A stretch of 64,000 nt of DNA from Kribbella pratensis (lineage in GTDB: Bacteria > Actinomycetota > Actinomycetes > Propionibacteriales > Kribbellaceae), in assembly GCF_004365355.1 (NCBI RefSeq), contig NZ_SODP01000003.1:124001-188000 (forward strand), given 5' to 3'. A program made the translations under genes and the position numbers. Shown here piece after piece: positions 1-7,733 of the stretch. The notes under the pieces were generated by a model. It was not told the DNA's origin and did no database searches. It worked only from the letters and a program-made list of their open reading frames with translations. Numbering within the stretch: position 1 is the stretch's first letter; every line of letters starts with the position of its first letter.

Positions 1-377
1 CCGCGACGCCGGCACCGCCGGTCGGTACCGCGCTCGGTCCGCACGGCGTCAACATCATGGAGTTCTGCAAGGCGTACAACGCCCAGACGGAGTCCATGCG
101 CGGAAACGTCGTACCGGTCGAGATCACGATCTACGAAGACCGGACCTTCAGCTTCATCACCAAGACGCCGCCGGCGCCGGAGATGATCAAGAAGGCCGCC
201 GGGCTGCAGAAGGGCTCCGCCGTTCCGCAGCGCGACAAGGTCGGCAAGATCACCAAGGACCAGGTCCGCGAGATCGCCACGACCAAGATGCCGGACCTGA
301 ACGCCCGTGACATCGACGCCGCGATGAAGATCATCGAGGGCACCGCCCGTTCGATGGGCGTCACGGTCGACGGCTGA
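1..377 (+). CDS. rplK: 50S ribosomal protein L11 (5' truncated by window edge)
   Basis: The reading frame enters at base 3 and runs 124 codons to TGA. L11 is normally about 143 residues, so roughly 19 N-terminal residues lie outside. The visible part begins ATPAPPVGTALGPHG and continues GVNIMEFCKAYNAQT, the signature of the N-terminal domain that contacts the GTPase-associated centre. The C-terminal 23S-binding domain (KVGKITKDQVREIA, DLNARDIDAAMKIIEGTARSMG) is complete. L11 organises helices 43/44 of 23S rRNA, where elongation factors and RelA act. It is followed by rplA after 79 nt, the usual L11 operon order. Confidence 0.97.
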   Translation, partial: ATPAPPVGTALGPHGVNIMEFCKAYNAQTESMRGNVVPVEITIYEDRTFSFITKTPPAPEMIKKAAGLQKGSAVPQRDKVGKITKDQVREIATTKMPDLNARDIDAAMKIIEGTARSMGVTVDG

Positions 378-456
378 TCGCCGTACACCCCAAGCAATCA
401 GTAGTTGTGGCAGGGCGAAGCGCCGCCCGGACACCACACCCCAGAGAGGAACAGCA

Positions 457-1179
457 ATGGCACAGCGCAGCAAGGCTTACCGCGCCGCCGCGGAGAAGAT
501 CGACTTCGATCACCTGTACACGCCGCTCGAGGCGATCCGGCTGGCCAAGGAGGCCGCCGGCAGCAAGAAGTTCAACTCGACCGTGGACGTCGCGATGCGT
601 CTCGGGGTCGACCCTCGCAAGGCCGACCAGATGGTGCGCGGCACCGTCAACCTTCCGCACGGTACTGGCAAGACGGCACGGGTCCTCGTCTTCGCCACCG
701 GTGAGAAGGCCGAGCAGGCGAAGGCCGCCGGCGCCGACTTCGTCGGCGACGACGACATGATCAAGAAGGTGACCGACGGCTGGCTCGACTTCGACGCCGT
801 CGTCGCGACCCCTGACCTGATGGGCAAGGTCGGCCGCCTCGGCCGCGTCCTCGGCCCGCGTGGTCTGATGCCGAACCCGAAGACCGGCACGGTCACCCCC
901 GACGTGGTGAAGGCCGTGAACGACATCAAGGGCGGCAAGATCGAGTTCCGGGTCGACCGGCACGCGAACCTGCACTTCATCATCGGCAAGGCGTCGTTCG
1001 ACGAGGCCCAGCTGGTGGAGAACTACGGCGCGGCGCTCGACGAGATCCTCCGGCTCAAGCCGGCCAGCTCGAAGGGTCGCTACATCAAGAAGACGGTCTT
1101 CTCGACCACGATGGGACCGGGTGTCCAGGTTGACCCCAACCTGTCCCGCAACCTGACCGAGGAGTCGGTCGAGGCCTGA
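457..1179 (+). CDS. rplA: 50S ribosomal protein L1
   Basis: 240 residues, normal for actinobacterial L1. Typical blocks are visible: NSTVDVAMRLGVDPRKADQM, TPDLMGKVGRLGRVLGPRG, LMPNPKTGTVTPDV and GGKIEFRVDRHANLHFIIGK. L1 forms the mobile stalk at the tRNA exit site and in many bacteria represses its own operon by binding the mRNA. The ATG at 457 has GAGAGGAAC just upstream. It is the last gene of the rplK-rplA unit, and a strong terminator follows at once. Confidence 0.98.
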   Translation: MAQRSKAYRAAAEKIDFDHLYTPLEAIRLAKEAAGSKKFNSTVDVAMRLGVDPRKADQMVRGTVNLPHGTGKTARVLVFATGEKAEQAKAAGADFVGDDDMIKKVTDGWLDFDAVVATPDLMGKVGRLGRVLGPRGLMPNPKTGTVTPDVVKAVNDIKGGKIEFRVDRHANLHFIIGKASFDEAQLVENYGAALDEILRLKPASSKGRYIKKTVFSTTMGPGVQVDPNLSRNLTEESVEA

Positions 1180-1197
1180 GCCTCACCTCTTCACACA

Positions 1198-1232
1198 GCA
1201 AGCCCCCGGGATCTCCCGGGGGCTTGCTGCTT
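1198..1232 (+). terminator. Intrinsic terminator of rplKA
   Basis: A perfect 14-bp stem (GCAAGCCCCCGGGA at 1198-1211 with its complement at 1214-1227) has a very short loop and ends in TGCTTG. It is near-symmetric, so it can also terminate the convergent minus-strand gene that ends at 1234. Confidence 0.85.
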
Positions 1233-1233
1233 G

Positions 1234-2073
1234 TCAGCCCCGGGTCAGTCGGAGGGCGTGGTCGGCTGTCTGGACGGTCCAGCCGTCGTCGTGGCGCGCG
1301 AGGACGGTGCCGGGTGCAGCTGAGCGGGAGACGTCAGCCGGGTCGGTGCGGACGATGAGGTGGGTCGCGCCGTCCAGATCGGCCAGAGCGCTCGGAGCGG
1401 TGACGTTGAGGGCGGCGCATTTGCGGCGGATGACGCGGGACGGCTCGGTCAGGTCCAGGAGACGTTCGGCGTCGGTGAAGAAGGGCGCCTCGGAGGCCAG
1501 AGCGGGGTCTTGCGGCTCACCAGGATCGCCGGCCACCATACGCGGTACGGCCTCGGCGAGGCACTCGCGCAGTAGCGTGCCCCAGGACTGCATCAGCCCG
1601 GTGCCGTTGAGATCGTCCGGCAGCGGCGTGATGCGCTGGGCGAGGATCGCGCCGGTGTCGAACTCCGACGCGGTCCGGTGCACCGTCGCCCCGACCCGCT
1701 CGTCACCTTCGTAGATCAGCCGCTGCGGTGTCGGTCCGCGCCCCGCGGGCAGCGGCGACGGGTGGCAGTTGATCGCGCCGTACTTCGGGATCTCGAGGAT
1801 CTCGTCCGGTATCAGCCGGGGGAAGGCGGCGGAGATGACCACGTCCGGCCGGAGCGCGGCGATCACCGGGGCCGCGACGGTACGGAGCTTGCGGGTGATC
1901 AGGACATTCGTCTCGTCCGGCAGTCCGGCGACCATCGGATCGTCGGCGCCGTACCTCCCGGTCTCGGGCAGCGTCACCACCAGGACGAGCTCGTGCCCGT
2001 TCTGTTCGGCGAATTCGTGCACCAGCCGGAAGCCGGGCAGGAACGCGTTCAGGCCGACGATCCGCAACGTCAT
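1234..2073 (-). CDS. Formyltransferase-family protein (methionyl-tRNA formyltransferase-like)
   Basis: 279 residues with an N-terminal formyl-transferase fold and a shorter C-terminal part. The catalytic triad is intact: Asn102 and His104 in INCHPSPLPAGRG and Asp139 in EFDTGAILAQ, with spacing close to E. coli Fmt. It probably moves a formyl group from 10-formyl-THF to an amine. It is not obviously the housekeeping fmt, which normally sits with def/rsmB and is about 310 residues. Its ATG overlaps the TGA of the upstream FMN dehydrogenase gene (ATGA), so the two are translationally coupled. Its natural acceptor is unknown; a sugar nucleotide or another amino compound is possible. Confidence 0.8.
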   Translation of the reverse strand: MTLRIVGLNAFLPGFRLVHEFAEQNGHELVLVVTLPETGRYGADDPMVAGLPDETNVLITRKLRTVAAPVIAALRPDVVISAAFPRLIPDEILEIPKYGAINCHPSPLPAGRGPTPQRLIYEGDERVGATVHRTASEFDTGAILAQRITPLPDDLNGTGLMQSWGTLLRECLAEAVPRMVAGDPGEPQDPALASEAPFFTDAERLLDLTEPSRVIRRKCAALNVTAPSALADLDGATHLIVRTDPADVSRSAAPGTVLARHDDGWTVQTADHALRLTRG

Positions 2074-3116
2074 CTTCCGAGGGTGACAAGGTCGGGGGTC
2101 AGCGAGGACGGCGTCGGTTGGCCGATCAGGCGCAGGGTGTGGTCGAGTTCTTCGCCGAGCTCGGTGATCAGCCGGGTCACTCCGGCCGAGGAGTCAACAG
2201 TCAAGGCCCAGAGCGCGGGCCGGCCGACGAAGACCGCTCGGGCGCCCAGCGCCAGGGCAGCGAGGATGTGTTCGCCGCGACGGATCCCGCCGTCGACGTA
2301 CAGCTCGACTCCGGTTCCGGCCAGGGCTTCGGCGACCTCGGGTAGGGCGCGGGCGGTCGGGATCGAGGCGTCGAGCTGGCGGCCGCCGTGGTTCGAGACG
2401 ATGATTCCGGCGGCGCCCGCGTCGGCGCAGCGTTTCGCGTCGTCGCCGCGGAGTACGCCCTTCACCACCACCGGCAGACCGGTGCGCTCGGCGAGCCAGC
2501 CGATCACGTCCGGGTTCAGGTCGTCGGCCTTGTCGAGGTCGTCGTCGGTCCAGTCGCCGTCCGGCAGGTTGGCCAGGAACTGTCCGGGTTGCGCCAGGTC
2601 CCAGACCGTGTCGCCGTCGTCCTCCTTCCGGCCGACCACCGGTGTGTCGACGGTGAGTACGACGGCTCGCGCACCGGCTTCGACCGCGCCGTCGAGCATC
2701 CGGCGGGTGATCTCGCGGTTCCGCAGGATGTAGATCTGCAGCCACCACGGCACCCCGGTAGCACCGAGCTCGGCGAACGTCGTACCCGCGTTGCTGGAGA
2801 TCCCGAGCAGCGACTTCGCGGCGCCGACGCCGCGTGCCATCGCGAGCTCGCCGTCCGGGTCGGCCATCCGGTGCATAGTCGACGGCGAGACCAGGATCGG
2901 TGCGTCGACGGGTACGCCGAGGACCGTCGTCCTGAGGTCGATCGCGGAGACGTCGTTCAGCACGTGCGGGCGGAAGCGGTACGCCGACCACGCCGCGGTC
3001 GCCTCGCCGACGCTGACACCGCCCGCGGAGCCTTGCCGGAAGTACCGGTGCACCGCCTCCGGCAACTTCTCGGCGGCGGCAGCTTCCAGGGTGTCGATCC
3101 ATCGCATGCGGCTCAT
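2070..3116 (-). CDS. FMN-dependent alpha-hydroxyacid dehydrogenase/oxidase
   Basis: 348-residue TIM-barrel flavoenzyme of the L-lactate dehydrogenase / glycolate oxidase family. The active-site segment SNHGGRQLD contains the catalytic His243 and Arg246, with Lys219 (VVVKG) near FMN N1/O2. The phosphate-binding tail YVDGGIRRGEHILAALALGARAVFVGRP is complete, given here as two adjoining parts: YVDGGIRRGEHILAA, then LALGARAVFVGRP. It oxidises an L-2-hydroxyacid to the 2-oxo acid. No lactate permease or LldEFG partners are nearby. Instead it heads a two-gene operon with the formyltransferase and diverges from the PheRS-like ligase unit. Substrate unassigned. A second ATG at codon 4 is possible. 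Confidence 0.88.
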   Translation of the reverse strand: MSRMRWIDTLEAAAAEKLPEAVHRYFRQGSAGGVSVGEATAAWSAYRFRPHVLNDVSAIDLRTTVLGVPVDAPILVSPSTMHRMADPDGELAMARGVGAAKSLLGISSNAGTTFAELGATGVPWWLQIYILRNREITRRMLDGAVEAGARAVVLTVDTPVVGRKEDDGDTVWDLAQPGQFLANLPDGDWTDDDLDKADDLNPDVIGWLAERTGLPVVVKGVLRGDDAKRCADAGAAGIIVSNHGGRQLDASIPTARALPEVAEALAGTGVELYVDGGIRRGEHILAALALGARAVFVGRPALWALTVDSSAGVTRLITELGEELDHTLRLIGQPTPSSLTPDLVTLGR

Positions 3117-3177
3117 CGTCGCACCCGTTCGGATCGGGACCAGATGAATTTCGCGGGCGGCGCTGGGGTGCGGGCGG

Positions 3178-3190
3178 TACAGTTGAGGGC
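3178..3190 (+). promoter_or_regulatory. -10 element for a leaderless transcript
   Basis: TACAGT at 3178-3183 fits the actinobacterial -10 consensus TANNNT and ends 7 nt before the ATG at 3191. Transcription would therefore start at or next to the start codon. No convincing -35 is seen, and no ribosome-binding site precedes the ATG. Both facts fit a leaderless mRNA. Confidence 0.5.
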
Positions 3191-3274
3191 ATGACGCGGT
3201 ACGGGCGGCGATTTCTGCGCCCCGGCCGGCACGACGGTGCCGACGGGGTGAGCTGCTGCTGCGCTCTCTCCTGA
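3191..3274 (+). CDS. 27-codon poly-cysteine upstream ORF (putative leader peptide)
   Basis: ATG to TGA, 27 residues, rich in Arg (RYGRRFLRPGR) and ending VSCCCALS with three consecutive TGC codons. It sits 59 nt ahead of the ligase gene's start. It lacks a ribosome-binding site but has a -10 element placed for leaderless expression. Leaderless short ORFs with Cys runs are known in mycobacteria as cysteine-responsive attenuators of downstream sulfur genes, and this matches that layout. A role as a substrate peptide of the neighbouring ligase cannot be excluded. Not homology-checked. Confidence 0.6.
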   Translation: MTRYGRRFLRPGRHDGADGVSCCCALS

Positions 3275-3333
3275 GGTGACCGCGGCCGACCGGGGTGGAC
3301 CCCCGTCGAGACCGTCATCCTGGAGAGAAACTC

Positions 3334-4455
3334 ATGTCTGTCCTCACTGCTGAAGAACTGCACGCTGCCCTGGCCCTCCGCGACCTCACGGACCCTGCTC
3401 AGGGACCACACGCCGTCCAGTTGATCGTCGATTCGATCCGTACGTCGCTGGGCGCGGCCTGGCCGTACACCGAGATCTGGACGCGCCGCGATCATCCCGT
3501 CGTACCGCTGGCCGACAACTACGACAACCTCGGCTACGCGACCGACGCGGTGACCCGGGAGGCTCGCTACACGCGCTACGTCTCGGACACCGAAGTACTG
3601 CGTAGTCACACGTCCGCGATGATCCCGCCGGCGCTGCGTGAACTGGCCAACTCGGACGCATCCGATGTGCTGATGATCTGCGCGGGCATCTGCTACCGCC
3701 GCGACTCCGTCGACTGGCAGCACACCGGGACCCCGCACCAGCTCGATCTGTGGCGGGTCAGCCGCAACGTCACGCTGGGCGAGCCGGAACTGGAGGAGAT
3801 GATCGCCCGCCTGGTCGACACGATCCTCCCCGGCCAGACCTACCGAACTGTGCCGGCGGTGCACCCGTACACGATCCACGGCCGTCAGATCGACGTTCTG
3901 CTGGATGATCAGTGGATCGAGATCGGCGAGTGCGGGGTTGCGGCGCCGCACGTCCTGCGCCTGGCCGGCTTGGACGAGAGCTGGACCGGACTGGCGATGG
4001 GCCCCGGTCTCGACCGGCTGATGATGCTCCGCAAGGGCATCCGGGACATCCGCCTGCTCAGGTCGACGGAGCCGCGGGTGGCGAGCCAGATGCTGGATCT
4101 CTCGCCGTACAAGCCGGTCTCGTCCATGCCGCCGGTACGACGCGACCTGTCCGTCGTGGTCGGCGCGTCAGCGGATGTGTCGGCGGAAGTCCTCGGTGAC
4201 AAGGTCCGTGCCGCACTCGGCCCGGACGCCGATGCCGCGGAGTCGCTGGAGGTGCTGGGCGAAACGTCGTACGACGACTTGCCGGCGGCTGCCCGCGAAC
4301 GCCTCCGGCTGACGCCTGGTCAACGCAATCTGCTGGTCAGGCTGGTCCTCCGGCCGGTCGACCGCACTCTGACCGACGCGGAAGCCAATTCCCTGCGCGA
4401 CAAGGTGTACCGGGCCCTGCACGAAGGTCCGGTGATGGAGCTCATCGCCTCTTGA
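3334..4455 (+). CDS. PheRS-related single-chain ligase (class II aaRS-like plus FDX-ACB domain)
   Basis: 373 residues. Residues 1-260 resemble the PheRS alpha catalytic core: LRSHTS at 89-94, motif 2 as YRRDSVDWQHTGTPHQLDLW (121-140), IEIGECGVAAPHVL, and motif 3 GPGLDRLMMLRKGIRDIRLL (224-242). Residues 264-373 form a ferredoxin-fold anticodon-binding-like domain beginning PPVRRDLSVVV. The layout is that of mitochondrial monomeric PheRS. The Phe pocket strip (YFPFT in normal PheS) reads VHPYT here, so specificity is probably changed. Start ATG 3334 has GGAGAGA 5 nt upstream; a longer GTG frame at 3295 lacks one. I recall a family called PheS-related mystery ligase, to which this may belong. 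Confidence 0.8.
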   Translation: MSVLTAEELHAALALRDLTDPAQGPHAVQLIVDSIRTSLGAAWPYTEIWTRRDHPVVPLADNYDNLGYATDAVTREARYTRYVSDTEVLRSHTSAMIPPALRELANSDASDVLMICAGICYRRDSVDWQHTGTPHQLDLWRVSRNVTLGEPELEEMIARLVDTILPGQTYRTVPAVHPYTIHGRQIDVLLDDQWIEIGECGVAAPHVLRLAGLDESWTGLAMGPGLDRLMMLRKGIRDIRLLRSTEPRVASQMLDLSPYKPVSSMPPVRRDLSVVVGASADVSAEVLGDKVRAALGPDADAAESLEVLGETSYDDLPAAARERLRLTPGQRNLLVRLVLRPVDRTLTDAEANSLRDKVYRALHEGPVMELIAS

Positions 4456-4963
4456 GTTCGCGGGCCGCGACCACGAACGCGCACACGGCCAGGGGCAGCT
4501 CCAGCAGCAGGGCCTCGGTCAGCGAGAGGGTGCGGTCGAAGCCGGCCGACGCGGTACTCACGTCGAACCAGGCGTCGGCCGTCAGCAGCGTCCCGGCGGC
4601 CATCGCGGTCAGAGCGGCGTACCTGTTGCGTTTGTGCAGCAGGTACGCCGTGAGGCCCGCGGCGATCGCGGTGCCGCAGTCGAGCCCGATCCAGGTGAGC
4701 TTCCAGTGGCCGGCCTGGTAGGTGCTCGGCAGCGTGGCCGCGAGGATCAGGCACCACGGAAGCAACACCGCCGCAACGCCCGCGGCGACCAGCGCGGCCA
4801 GACCTTGAGGGGAGCGGCGTGGGCGGATCCGGCCGTCCAGCCGCCCCTCGGCGATGTAGTCCTCGAGGGCATCGGCCACCCGGTCGTCGATCGCGTCGCC
4901 GAGCTTGCCGTCCAGGGTGTCAGCGACCCTGTTGCCGAGTGTCGTCGTCATGGCTTCGAGCAT
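4442..4963 (-). CDS. Hypothetical membrane protein
   Basis: 173 residues, not recognised. The N-terminal 50 residues are acidic and amphipathic (NRVADTLDGKLGDAIDDRVADALEDYIAEG). About four hydrophobic segments follow: LAALVAAGVAAVLLPWCLIL, a central WIGLDCGTAIAAGLTAYLL, AALTAMAAGTLLTADAW, and the C-terminal ALLLELPLAVCAFVVAA before RELKRR. It ends inside the ligase gene, a 14-nt convergent 3' overlap. A second ATG at codon 5 (4951) is an equally good start. No catalytic motif is visible. Confidence 0.6.
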   Translation of the reverse strand: MLEAMTTTLGNRVADTLDGKLGDAIDDRVADALEDYIAEGRLDGRIRPRRSPQGLAALVAAGVAAVLLPWCLILAATLPSTYQAGHWKLTWIGLDCGTAIAAGLTAYLLHKRNRYAALTAMAAGTLLTADAWFDVSTASAGFDRTLSLTEALLLELPLAVCAFVVAARELKRR

Positions 4964-5117
4964 CCCGGCGGCGGTCGTCCGGCACAGTCCGGTCAGCCCA
5001 CGAACCGGGGTGGGGATAACCCCCGGCCGGCTCCGTGGGATGTCCTCATACCGGCTGCCCGTCCCGACGACGTAAGTTGTGACGGCAAGCAGGCGCTGAC
5101 ACGGGGAGGTGGTCCGG

Positions 5118-6395
5118 ATGACGGTTGCGGCGAACCCGGTTCCCCGGGCTCCATGGCGGCTGTGGCGTTCACCGTACTTGTGGTTGGCAACGATCCACCT
5201 GCTCGGCGACGCGGTGGTCGTGCTGACGTCCGGCCTGCTGGTCCTGCTGACGGTCGCGGTCGCGATCCTCGCCTGGCCGCTGGCGTACGTCGGGATCCCG
5301 CTGACCGTCGGTGCAAACCGATTCGTTTACTACGTGGCCGGCTGGGAGCTGGCCCGGGCGCGGATCACCCGTGGGCAGCAGATCCAGCCGTTGGTGCCAC
5401 CGCTGCCGACCGGCTCGCGGATCGCCGACGCCCGGCAGGCGGTGACGGACCAAGGACTGTGGCGGCAGTTCCTGTACTACGTCCTGCTGTTGCCGCTGGC
5501 AATGACCTGGATCGTGCTGATCGTGGTTGCCTGGTCCGTCCCGCCGGTGCTGATCGCCCTACCGGCGTACTACTCGAACTACGCCGCCGCACAGGCGCAG
5601 CTCGGGCCGTTCGTGATCGACACCGTCACGAGGGCGTCGGTGGTGGCGGCGATCGCGGCGCTGTTCTTGCTTCTGGCGTCGCCCTTCCTGATTCGCGCGG
5701 CGTCGGCGCTGGACGCGGAGCTCGCCCGGTCGCTGCTCGGCCGGTCCGAGACCGGTGCACTGGCCGAGCGCGTCTCCCAGCTGGTGACGAGCCGGCAACA
5801 GGTCGTCGACTCCGTTGAGGCCGAGCGCCGGCGGATGGAGCGCGACCTGCACGATGGCGCGCAACAGCGGCTCGTCTCGCTCGCGATGACCCTCGGGCGG
5901 GCGAAGAACCGGTTGGGCGACAAGGAGCCCGCCGTACGCACGCTGATCGAGGAGGCGCACTCGGAGGCGATGCAGGCGATCGCGGAGATCCGCGACCTCA
6001 CTCGCGGACTGCATCCTCCGGTGCTGACCGATCGTGGTCTGGACGCGGCGCTGTCCGCGGTCGCGGCCCGTTCACCGGTGCCCGTCCGGCTGAGTGTCGA
6101 CGTACAGCCCCGGCCGTCGCTGACGATCGAGTCGATCGCGTACTTCGTCGTGACGGAGGCGCTTGCCAACGTGGCCAAACACGCAGAGGCGGCTCAAGCG
6201 GAGGTGCGGGTGACACGGGTCGGCGACGTACTGCGGGTCGAGGTACGTGACGACGGACAAGGTGGTGCCGATCCGTCCGGCGGCAGCGGGTTGCGTGGGC
6301 TGACGGACCGGGTGGCCGGCGTGGACGGACGACTCACGGTGGACAGCCCGCCCGGTGGCGGGACCACGCTGATCGCGGAGGTGCCTTGTGGCTGA
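5118..6395 (+). CDS. Two-component sensor histidine kinase, NarL/LiaS type
   Basis: 425 residues. The N-terminal sensor region has several membrane segments (about 20-60, 115-150 and 170-195). A HisKA_3 dimerisation helix follows with phospho-acceptor His245 in ERRRMERDLHDGAQQRL. The C-terminal HATPase ends with VRDDGQGG and GSGLRGLTDRVAGVDG. ATG 5118 has GGGGAGGT 7 nt upstream, so it is preferred over the GTG at 5109. Its stop overlaps the response-regulator start by 8 nt, so the pair is coupled. The stimulus is unknown; the co-encoded surface-type protein downstream suggests envelope sensing. Confidence 0.9.
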   Translation: MTVAANPVPRAPWRLWRSPYLWLATIHLLGDAVVVLTSGLLVLLTVAVAILAWPLAYVGIPLTVGANRFVYYVAGWELARARITRGQQIQPLVPPLPTGSRIADARQAVTDQGLWRQFLYYVLLLPLAMTWIVLIVVAWSVPPVLIALPAYYSNYAAAQAQLGPFVIDTVTRASVVAAIAALFLLLASPFLIRAASALDAELARSLLGRSETGALAERVSQLVTSRQQVVDSVEAERRRMERDLHDGAQQRLVSLAMTLGRAKNRLGDKEPAVRTLIEEAHSEAMQAIAEIRDLTRGLHPPVLTDRGLDAALSAVAARSPVPVRLSVDVQPRPSLTIESIAYFVVTEALANVAKHAEAAQAEVRVTRVGDVLRVEVRDDGQGGADPSGGSGLRGLTDRVAGVDGRLTVDSPPGGGTTLIAEVPCG

Positions 6396-7041
6396 GCTGC
6401 GGGTGGTGATCGCCGAGGACTCGGTGCTGCTGCGTGAAGGCATTGTGCGACTGCTGGAGGAGCAGGACTGCACGGTGGTCGCGGCGGTCGGGGACGGCGA
6501 CGCACTGCTGAAGGCTGTCGAGGCGCATCGGCCCGACGTCTGCGTGGTCGACGTACGGATGCCGCCGACGTTCACCGACGAAGGGCTGCGAGCGGCGTTG
6601 GTGATCCGCGAACAGTACGCGGATGTCGGCGTACTCGTGCTCTCGCAGTACGTCGAGGAGCGGTATGCGAGTGAGCTGATCGGTGGGAACCCAGGTGGTG
6701 TCGGGTACCTGCTGAAGGACCGGGTCGCCGATGTGGATCAGTTCATCGACGGACTGCGCCGGGTCGCGGGTGGTGGCGCGGCGCTGGACCCCGAGGTGAT
6801 CTCGCAGCTGCTGGTGCGTTCGCGGCGCGTGGATCCGCTCGCGGTGCTGAGCCCGCGGGAACAGGACGTTCTCCGCGCGATGGCCGAGGGCAAGTCGAAC
6901 GGCGGGATCGCGCAGGCGCTGGTGGTCGGTGAGGGCGCTGTGGAGAAGCACATCAGCAACATCTTCCTGAAGCTCAACCTCACGCCGACCGACGGGGAAC
7001 ATCGCCGGGTGCTCGCCGTCCTCAAGTTCCTGGGCACGTGA
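6388..7041 (+). CDS. LuxR/NarL-family response regulator
   Basis: 217 residues. The receiver domain has acidic pocket residues IAEDSVLLREG, phospho-acceptor Asp55 in CVVDVRMPP and the KD of LLKDRV. The C-terminal helix-turn-helix is LSPREQDVLRAMAEGKSNGG with recognition helix VEKHISNIFLKL. The GTG start lies inside the end of the kinase gene. It is the cognate partner of the upstream kinase and likely regulates its own three-gene unit. Confidence 0.92.
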   Translation: MAELRVVIAEDSVLLREGIVRLLEEQDCTVVAAVGDGDALLKAVEAHRPDVCVVDVRMPPTFTDEGLRAALVIREQYADVGVLVLSQYVEERYASELIGGNPGGVGYLLKDRVADVDQFIDGLRRVAGGGAALDPEVISQLLVRSRRVDPLAVLSPREQDVLRAMAEGKSNGGIAQALVVGEGAVEKHISNIFLKLNLTPTDGEHRRVLAVLKFLGT

Positions 7042-7733
7042 TGACGAGCGCTCAGCGAAGGATGCTGATCATCGGACTGGTGCCGTTGCTGGTGTTCGTC
7101 ATCACCGGCGCCGCGGTGACGGTGTCGGTGATTCGCGGCAAGCTGCCGTACAGCTACTCGGCCGGCTTCGCTCCGGGGGTCGACGGGACGCGGATCACAG
7201 CCGACGTGCCGACCCAGGTGCTGGCCAGCGTCGACGGGCACGTGCATGTGAACGTCGACGGGACGTATGCCGCGGCGAAGCCGGACGTGAAGGTGTCGAC
7301 GGAGGGCGGCCAGTTGCTCGTCGAGACCAGGTGTCCGGATACGCATTGCTCGGTGGATCTGACGGTCGAGGTCCCGACGGCCGCGGCGGTCCAGGCGAAG
7401 GTCGAGGCCGCCTCGGTCAACGTGATCGGCGTCTCGTCGCCGCTGAGCCTGGCTGTCAAAGACGGGTCGGTCGACCTGGTCCGGGTGCGGAGTCCGCGCG
7501 TATCGGTCGACGTCCAGCGCGGTTCGGCCACGTTGAGCTTCGACAGCCCGCCCGACCAGGTGTCGGCGACCACGAGCGACGGATCGCTGACGGTCCGGGT
7601 GCCGCCCGGCGCGACGTACGCGATCGACGCGATCGCCGCGCAGGGTTCCACCGACCTCCATGTGCCGAGCGATCCCGCTGCCACCCGGCACCTCTACCTG
7701 CGATCCAGCTACGGCAGCATCACCATCCAATAG
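7041..7733 (+). CDS. Membrane-anchored DUF4097-like beta-helix protein
   Basis: 230 residues with one N-terminal membrane anchor (MLIIGLVPLLVFVITGAAVTV), then an extracytoplasmic repeat of short beta strands (VKVSTEGGQLLVET, LAVKDGSVDLVRV, VSATTSDGSLTVRVPPGA, LRSSYGSITIQ) typical of DUF4097 adhesin-like beta-helices. Cys pair RCPDTHC may form a disulfide. ATG 7041 overlaps the response-regulator TGA by one base; the GTG at 7038 is an alternative. Proteins of this kind often accompany envelope-stress two-component systems, and its exact role is unknown. Its stop abuts the convergent aldolase gene with no spacer. Confidence 0.7.
   Translation: MTSAQRRMLIIGLVPLLVFVITGAAVTVSVIRGKLPYSYSAGFAPGVDGTRITADVPTQVLASVDGHVHVNVDGTYAAAKPDVKVSTEGGQLLVETRCPDTHCSVDLTVEVPTAAAVQAKVEAASVNVIGVSSPLSLAVKDGSVDLVRVRSPRVSVDVQRGSATLSFDSPPDQVSATTSDGSLTVRVPPGATYAIDAIAAQGSTDLHVPSDPAATRHLYLRSSYGSITIQ

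Noticed and set aside
1234..2073. Calling the formyltransferase-like gene the housekeeping fmt
   Set aside because: Shorter than Fmt, coupled to an FMN dehydrogenase, and without def or rsmB neighbours; kept as family-level only.
3295..3333. GTG 3295 as start of the PheRS-like ligase
   Set aside because: No ribosome site, the extra residues look unlike protein, and a well-spaced GGAGAGA serves ATG 3334.
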